Assembly (NCBI GenBank): GCA_024811115.1
Contig: JAKOGH010001085.1
Coordinates: 124,001-188,000 of the forward strand
From: Terana coerulea
Taxonomy: Eukaryota; Basidiomycota; Agaricomycetes; Polyporales; Phanerochaetaceae
DNA: 64,000 bases
Reading direction: 5' to 3'
The translations under genes and the position numbers were made by a program. Positions within the stretch are counted from its first letter, which is position 1. The number at the start of each line of letters is the position of its first letter. Positions 57,871-64,000 of this stretch are shown here, piece by piece. The notes below the pieces were generated by a model that had not been told where the DNA came from, ran no database searches, and saw only the letters and a program-made list of their open reading frames with translations.

Positions 57871-59109
57871 ATGTTCAGAGGCACTACGATCATTCGCCGA
57901 TCGATACAATCGGCGTTTGCAGTGGTCCAGCCGTACATAAGGCCTTACGCTCTGAGCAGGAGTAACCGACCTTGCACATCTTTGTACAGCGCGCTGCACA
58001 CTATGGTTGACCCCACAAACGCCGTTGAACACAATGAAGCGGATGGCCTCCCTGCGCGGACTATCACGCTCCCTACACCTGACGAGTCGAAGGTAATAAC
58101 TGGCTTTTCAGTACGCCCCGCGCCTCATGCGCCCTGGTAAGCCAAGGCTTTTTTACACTGTTGCAAAAGATCTAACTCAACGGGGACCAGAGGACATACC
58201 GAACGCTATAGTAACACAGCACGAGGCGGCCGAGAACGATCCGTTCCGCGCGTACATGCGCGATGCACCCGTGTGTATTTTCAGATCCGCGCTGCGTGTC
58301 ATGTTTGCTAAGCCTACTCTTTGCAGGACTCTGCAGGCAGAGAGGCGTTTGATGCAAGTCGCTGGGAAGTATTCCGCCTCGTGTGGAACGCCTTCATGAC
58401 CATCGGTACCGCTTGGACGGTCGAAGATGGCTTTGCTGATGTTGCATAGTAAGTCCCACCTTAGAGCTGGATTGCGCCTGGAACTGACTACATTCGTTAA
58501 GTACGCCAGCCAAGGAGACCATGTCTATTGCGGCTAAGGCTTTTATAGTGGTAACCGAGCGCATGATTTCCTTGGTGGGCCAGGGCATCTTGGGTGATGA
58601 GCAGAACAAGGTATGTATTTCTGAGTGCAGCTCCCGCCTCGCACGTCTAACAGTTTCAACAGAGGCGTCAGGAGTTCCTTGATAAAAGGAACATAATCGT
58701 TACACAAGCACTTGGAGACCGTGTCAACAAAGTTCTAAAGCTCAGCGAGCTGATGACAGCTCCTTCCCGTCAGGGGCGTGGCTACGGGTCTGCCTTGGTA
58801 AACGCTGTCTCCCGAGTTGTAAGTCACGTTTGCCTTACCTGCACGATATTTTGAGACTTTCGCCAGGCGGATGCCCAAGGGCGTGCGTGCTACCTCATAT
58901 CTAGCAACCCCAAGAACACAAAGTTCTACAACTCTCTCGGCTATGTCGAGAAAGCCAAGGTTATAGTCGGCGATGATAACCCAACCTGGCAGGCCCCGCC
59001 CGTAGTCCTGCTCCTGGTACGTGGCGATGAAGTTTTTCTCCGTCTATTCCGTACTCAGGAAGACCTCGTTTCTCAGATGATCAGAGAGCCTTTTACAACA
59101 TCGACTTAG
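57871..59109 (+). CDS. GNAT acetyltransferase, array copy 3, with N-terminal extension
   Basis: From the ATG at 57871 the protein begins MFRGTTIIRRSIQSAFAVVQ, Arg-rich and acid-free for about 40 residues, like a mitochondrial presequence absent from the other copies. A second ATG at 58003 (MVDPTNAVEHNEADG) would remove it. Then YAPRLMRPG, AENDPFRAYMRDAP, AWTVEDGFADVAY, MTAPSRQGRGYGSALVNAVS, NTKFYNSLGYVEKAKVIVGD and the last exon MIREPFTTST. The join before YAPRLM is one base out of frame at TTTT 58105-58108. The alternative, a 19-base intron, is too short to be credible. Otherwise the intron pattern matches its paralogues. Confidence 0.82.
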
Positions 59110-60023
59110 CTGGCGTTCGATTGACAGCGTCTGAATCATACATACGTGAATTTGCAGATGTCAGTACAGCAGATTGCATATCGTTAGCCGCATCCAAAAA
59201 TCCGCCCCCAGAGGGATGTGGAGCCAGCCGCGCTTACCGCCTCACGAAGCCACCAAGCGCCAGGCCAGCGTCCCGCGGCAGCAGGTCTACTCACGAGCAA
59301 TAGCCCTTGGACGCACTCGGGTCGCTTTCATAAGTTCATCTGAGTAGGTGCACTGGTCTAGAAATCTTATCCATGCCGTTTGCAGTAATTTCTTGTCAAT
59401 GCCGGCGTGCGTAAGTGCTGGCAAGGCCCGGCAGGCCGCTTCGCCCCAGGACGCCCGAGAGGCGCTTGTGCTGTCCAGGTGGAGCAAGCGCCACAGCGGG
59501 CAGGGCGGGGATTTTTTGGGTACGGCTAACGATATGCAATCTGCTGTAATATACACGATTATTGCGTCCTGAGAGTGGTGCGAACACCAAAGCCACCTCT
59601 ACCTCGCAAACGACAGGCGCCTGCGGATTAAATGTGGCGCTTCACGAGAAATCAGAACAATGGCTCACGCATGACCTGGAATCCAACAGGTTCCGTTGCG
59701 TACGCAGCGCGAAGTCTGCGAGCCTGCGGCGCAGTGGAATATTTTTCTGTAAGCTACGCCGCATGCCTCAGCTCGGCGTTCAACTTGAAGTTTACTGCCA
59801 ACATATAGGAACCCCCGCATGGTCACTCAGCGGCTTGGAATGTCGGCCATCACCAGTATACTTCAATCCGGGCTCGACCCGCTGCGGACCTTCGCGCATC
59901 GATATGGTACGCTATCGGGAGCTGCGCCGCGGCACCGTGAGGTAGAACGATCCGAATGGTAGCTTTGTCGTTGGGAGATATAAATCCCGCGCTCGAGCGA
60001 ACCTTGCCCGGCAGTTACGACTT
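59110..60023. other. Spacer between GNAT copies 3 and 4, carrying a MITE
   Basis: 914 bases with no gene; most of the left half is the inverted-repeat element at 59167-59546. A possible relic frame at 59562-59945 is unsupported. Confidence 0.5.
59167..59546. mobile_element. 380-base miniature inverted-repeat element flanked by TA (Tc1/mariner-type MITE)
   Basis: The left end cagcagattgcatatcg and the reverse complement of the right end are identical for 24 bases, then similar with small differences for about 20 more (a run of A then a C-rich patch). Each end is directly flanked by TA (59165-59166 and 59547-59548), the target duplication of Tc1/mariner elements. No transposase is encoded, so it is non-autonomous. 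Confidence 0.75.
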
Positions 60024-61082
60024 ATGTCTTCCAACGTGGCGGCATACGTGTCCCAGCAGGAGTCTTTTCAGCCCCAGCTTATGAAATATGGTATGTTTAT
60101 ACGTCAATCAGTATACAAGCTGAGTAGCGAGCTGAACAGTGATTTGCAGCGGATGTTCCTACGGGAGTCGAGATAGTCATCGAAGCATTCAAAGATGATC
60201 CATTCATTCGATATCTTAGGGACACTCTGGTACGTACTTAGGACTACTTCGTCTTCTTTTGCTCTTCTTTAACCGGAGCCTCGCTGCATGGTCAGGATTC
60301 GGCGGGCGATGAGGTGTGGAATAACAACACGAAAGAAACTTTTGTCAGTATATGGACTGCCCACGTCACTCTCAGCCTGGCCTGGACAGTGGAGAACGGT
60401 CAAGCGATAGTTGCCTAGTATGTTTCAGACGAACCTAATCCTTCTTTCGTACGTTAAGGGTGTTTACAGCAGGCCACCTCAGGTCAAACAGAGTCTAGTA
60501 ACTCGTGCGCTGATGCTAGTCACATCGAGAATCATAGGTTGGCGGATCCGTTATCAATTGAGCAAAGAACAAAATAAGGCACGTTAATTCGACCTGCGCC
60601 TGATCGGTTGCTCACGCTGTCATGTAGAGAAGGCATGAATTTACCGACAAAATCCGCATGGCAGAGAAGGAGGCCCTTGGAGATGGCGTGAACCAGGTCT
60701 TCACACTGAATGAATTAGTGACGGCACCCGCAAGGCAAGGCCGCGGGTACGGTTCGTCCCTTGTGAAGGTAGTCACCGATTTCGTACGTGCTATTTTTAA
60801 AAAATCTTTTTCTCGCTCAACGTTTTCTTCAGGCAGACGCTGAGGGACGCGCGACGATGCTTGCCTCCAGTAACATTGCGAACACCCGCTTCTACAATTC
60901 TTTGGGCTTCGTCGAGAAAGCGAGGTTCAGCCTTGGTGATGATAATCCGACATGGCATGAAGCGCCTGTAGTGATTAAACTGGTACGTTCGTCTGGTACA
61001 CACCAACCGATCTCTACTAACGGTATGGCATGACTTGCAGATGGTCAGAGAGCCCACCTCTGGAGTAGATGTGGGGATTTAG
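60024..61082 (+). CDS. GNAT acetyltransferase, array copy 4
   Basis: Starts MSSNVAAYVSQQESFQPQLM at 60024; seven exons in the same positions as copy 1. Landmarks: IVIEAFKDDPFIRYLRDTL, LSLAWTVENGQAIVAY, the CoA loop TAPARQGRGYGSSLVKVV, ASSNIANTRFYNSLGFVEKA, RFSLGDDNPTWHEAP and the last exon MVREPTSGVDVGI. The intron after LSKEQNK starts GCACGT (about 60578), a GC-AG intron, whereas copy 3 has GTATG there. No frame break found. Closest to copy 5 in sequence. Confidence 0.88.
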
Positions 61083-61422
61083 CTGCGCTTCCTATTGCTA
61101 CGTCGCTCGTGTCCAATGGGTGGCAGATCAGCCTGAGAATTCTGCTACACGTCCGATTGGCACGTGCAATGAACTTGGGCGAAGTTGAATTGGTTGCGCT
61201 GTGTACAGCGTCGTTGATCAGCTTTTCGGACGGCTCTCGCCGCGGGTGTCCGCGCATCAGCACCCACTCTCCATCAGAAGCTGGGCGTCATGAGGGAAGG
61301 ATGACTCGACTCATATCGCACTGCGGTTGGATACGTATAAATCGCCGTCCGGTGCACCAGTCTGAGACTCTGACTCTGAGCAGACTGATTCGTTTCTCCC
61401 AGGAATACATTTTACCAACGTG
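61083..61422. other. Spacer between GNAT copies 4 and 5
   Basis: 340 bases without recognised features. Confidence 0.4.
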
Positions 61423-62466
61423 ATGACAGAGGTATCCCAGCAAGAATTTGCTGAGCCCCAGCTTATGAGATACGGTACGTCTATGAAGCATTCATGACTG
61501 TGGGATAAACAGCTGGTTGAATACTGCCCTGGCCTTCACAGCCGAAATATCAACGGGCGTTGAGACGGCCATTGAGGCATTCAAAAATGATCCGCTCATC
61601 CGATACTATAGGGAAACTCCGGTACGCACTTTGAATCATTGCTCTCATTGCGCCGACGCTGACCGTGGTACATATGTTCAGGATTCCCCCAGCGACGAGG
61701 CGTTCGAGAAGAACACGAGAGAGAACTTCATAACTACATGGAACACATACGTAACCCTCAGCCTGGCGTGGACCATGGAGAGCGGTTATGCGATGGTAGC
61801 CTAGTGAGTATGGACAATCGTTGTCTTGCGTTCGCGGAGTTAGATTGTTCGTAGTAGGCCGCCAGAGGCTAAGCAAAGTCTAGCACTGCGCGCACTCCTG
61901 CTAGTAGCGTCAAAACTCGTCGATTGGAATCGTCGATGTCAGTTGAGCAAGGAACAACTTGTTGTGCGTTGGTTCAGACTGTCGCCAGGTGCCCGCTGAC
62001 TCGTTGGGCTACAGAGAAGGCAGGAGTTCGGGGACAAGATTCAGAAGGCAATTAAGAAGGGCTTCGGGGACAGCGTGAAGGAGATGTTCCTCCTATACGA
62101 ATTGATGACTGCTCCTTCGAGGCAGGGTCATGGGTACGGCACAGCCCTGGTGAAGGTTGTCACCGATTTTGTACGTGCTCAGCGGCCTCACTCTTCCCTT
62201 CATGCTCAACGCTTTCTCCAGGCAGACGCTGAGGGACGTGCGACAATGCTCGCCTCCAGTAACATCGCGAACACCCAGTATTATAATTCCGTCGGCTTCG
62301 TCGAGAAGGCGAGGTTTAGCCTTGGTGATGATAACCCGACATGGCACCACGACCCTGTGGTCGTATTATTGGTGCGCTTGACGATGAGACTTCAGCTTGC
62401 CTTCGCTGACGGCATAGTCCAACACAGATGGTCAGAGAACCAGCTACCTCTACAGTGGTTGGATAG
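61423..62466 (+). CDS. GNAT acetyltransferase, array copy 5
   Basis: Starts MTEVSQQEFAEPQLMRYG at 61423, with the same seven-exon plan. Landmarks: ETAIEAFKNDPLIRYYRETP, SLAWTMESGYAMVAY, the CoA loop TAPSRQGHGYGTALVKVV (a His replaces the usual Arg between the two glycines), ASSNIANTQYYNSVGFVEKA, RFSLGDDNPTWHHDP and the last exon MVREPATSTVVG. No frame break found. It is convergent with the decarboxylase-like gene, 233 bases away. Confidence 0.88.
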
Positions 62467-62699
62467 TTATAGTCGTAGCGGTCGAGCCATATTGTGTACG
62501 ACATGCATCAGAGACAACTTTAGCTACACGCCAAGCGATATGTTGGTACAAAGATTCTTTACATTCCAGGTTACAATTTTTTCATCCTACCTAATCTTAC
62601 AGCCAACATACAAACAGAAAAGTTTTTGAAGTTGTTGCCGACCTATCACCTGATTAGCATAAGAGCACGAGCTGCTGAGGATTGACTCACATAGCGAGC

Positions 62700-63849
62700 C
62701 TACTTGGCCCGAATGGGCCGCGCAGTCCCAATCTGCTCACCGTAATTGTGATGGATGCCGATCTTGTCGTCTCCGGGCAGCTGAACGTTGGCGTCCTTCT
62801 GGAAGACCATGACGATGTCTGACCCTCCGAACTGGAAGAACGAGATCTCGTCGCCCTTCTTGACCTCGTCGCCGACGTACACGCTGCGCACGACCGACGA
62901 CACCTGCGCCATACCGATCGGGAGCACCGCGACGAGGCCGATGTCCGGATTCTCGATGAGGATGAGCCCGCGGGCCTGCAGGAACTGGTAGCCGGGCTTG
63001 TCGGGCGCGTCGAGGTTGCGCTTCATCTTGAGCTTGCGCCGGCCGTCAGCCGTCGGCTTGGCCTCGACCTCGAGGTAGCAGATGCCCGGGATGACCTTGG
63101 ACTCGAGCACGCGCCCGGAGACGGGCGCGTGCTGCCGGTGGTAGTCCGCGGGGCTCAGGAAGGAGTGCGTGAAGACGCCGCCGGAGAAGCGGTCGCCGTA
63201 CGGCGAGTCGGCGAGGAAGCTGCGCGATGGGCCAGACGAGGCCCTTGGAGGTGAACGTCGTGACGTCTGCCTTATCGTCGATCGGCCAGCAGCCGTCGTA
63301 CGTGCAGTCCGCGGGGGAGCAGATGACGGTGGGGTCGTCCTGCCCAGCGATGGGACGCTTCGCGGGATCAATCCGCCGCGCGAAGAAGTCGTTGAAAGTC
63401 TTCCAGCCGCCCGGAGGGACGAGGTAGTCCTCCATGTGGTAGTTGGGGGTCTTGTAGAATGTAGCGACGGTCTCCTCATTGATAGACTCCGGGGAATCCA
63501 TGAAGTTGCCGACTGCGTGGGCGTAGTCGACGAGCCACTGCGACATCCACTTCCAGGGAGGACTCTGATGAGGCTCGATTGCGTTCTGGAAGGACTTGAC
63601 AGGCTGTTGGTCGATGACGAAGTAGAACATACAGATGTGGTAGTACACGTTCTCGCCTGTGGAATCCTCTCGGGGCGTCCAAGTCAGGTAGGTCTGGTAG
63701 TAGTCAATGTAGTCGTCTAGGGTCTTGATCTTGAATGTCTCGAATTCGGGGACACCGGATGCGACCGCATGCTTGAAGGACTCGGTGAGGGCATGTTTGA
63801 ACTGGGGATTCTCTTCGAGATATTCTCACAATCTCTGGACAATACCCAT
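62700..63849 (-). CDS. Phosphatidylserine decarboxylase-like protein (PsiD-type architecture), one stop and one frame break
   Basis: Pyruvoyl decarboxylase superfamily. N-terminal part: AVASGVPEFETFKIKTLDDY, MSQWLVDYAHAVGNFMDSPE, then GGWKTFNDFFARRIDPAKRP, VICSPADCTYDGCWPI, FTSKGLVWPI, SPYGDRFSGGVFTHSFLSPA, DYHRQHAPVSGRVLESKVIP, GICYLEVEA and ISFFQFGGSDIVMVFQK. The GGS is where the chain would self-cleave to give the pyruvoyl group; canonical mitochondrial enzymes have LGST. This suggests the soluble fungal branch that includes amino-acid decarboxylases, but the substrate is unknown. The ATG at 63849 is followed at codon 8 by TGA (63826-63828), and one extra base lies at 63215-63216. Both should be checked before calling it a pseudogene. 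Confidence 0.82.
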
Positions 63850-64000
63850 GGCTATAGAGGCGGAAAGTAAGCGGACTGAACGCAGGGAGTGATAAAAGTA
63901 CGCGCTCGTAGACTGGTGGCGAGGACGGTGGTGGCGAGGCATGTTGTGTAGCAAAGTGTGATGGGCCTATAGGAAGATTAGAAAACGGCTGTGGGATGCA

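Noticed and set aside
58092..58110. A 19-base intron (gtaataac..ttttcag) in GNAT copy 3
   Set aside because: Splice signals look good, but the length is far below fungal minima, and paralogues have coding sequence aligned to ttttcag; a one-base error in TTTT explains it better.

Overview
This window is nuclear DNA of a mushroom-forming basidiomycete (Agaricomycetes; a polypore-like relative is my guess, not shown). The evidence is short 45-65 base introns with GT-AG ends in nearly every gene, a class I hydrophobin relic, expanded secreted sedolisins, F-box genes, and full sets of mitochondrial, ER and vesicle-traffic housekeeping genes. All genes were assembled by eye from exon reading frames; no search was run.

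Layout. 1-20 kb is mostly single-copy housekeeping: MDM34 (ERMES), an F-box protein, an Sfr1/Mei5-like recombination factor with a long disordered upstream reading frame, VTC1, NDUFA8 and NDUFAF3 (complex I subunit and assembly factor), SWC4/DMAP1 (chromatin), a short-form tRNase Z and an intron-containing tRNA-His. At 20.5-26.4 kb lies a tandem duplication. Each unit carries a gene for a secreted histidine-rich, Kex2-site-bearing repeat protein followed by a 6-phosphogluconate-dehydrogenase-like enzyme gene. The left unit keeps the peptide gene and has lost the enzyme; the right unit keeps the enzyme and has a damaged peptide gene. 26.6-35.8 kb is bounded by two ~650-base inverted repeats and holds a hydrophobin relic, an unknown basic protein and EMC10. 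36.2-41.9 kb holds a DUF2009 gene and a B-box gene only 17 bases apart, and SEC18/NSF. 43.2-53.2 kb is a tandem array of three secreted tripeptidyl peptidases (sedolisins). A Tls1/C9orf78 splicing-factor homologue follows at 53.4-54.5 kb. 55.0-62.5 kb is an array of five GNAT acetyltransferase genes (one a pseudogene), with a small TA-flanked inverted-repeat element inside. A phosphatidylserine-decarboxylase-like gene, related in architecture to fungal PsiD-type amino-acid decarboxylases, closes the window.

The best candidate for something undescribed is the histidine-rich peptide precursor and its linked enzyme. A caution for every gene call: many otherwise well conserved genes contain single-base frameshifts, usually in short homopolymers. 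This looks more like consensus error than gene death, so breaks should be confirmed in reads before being read as biology.
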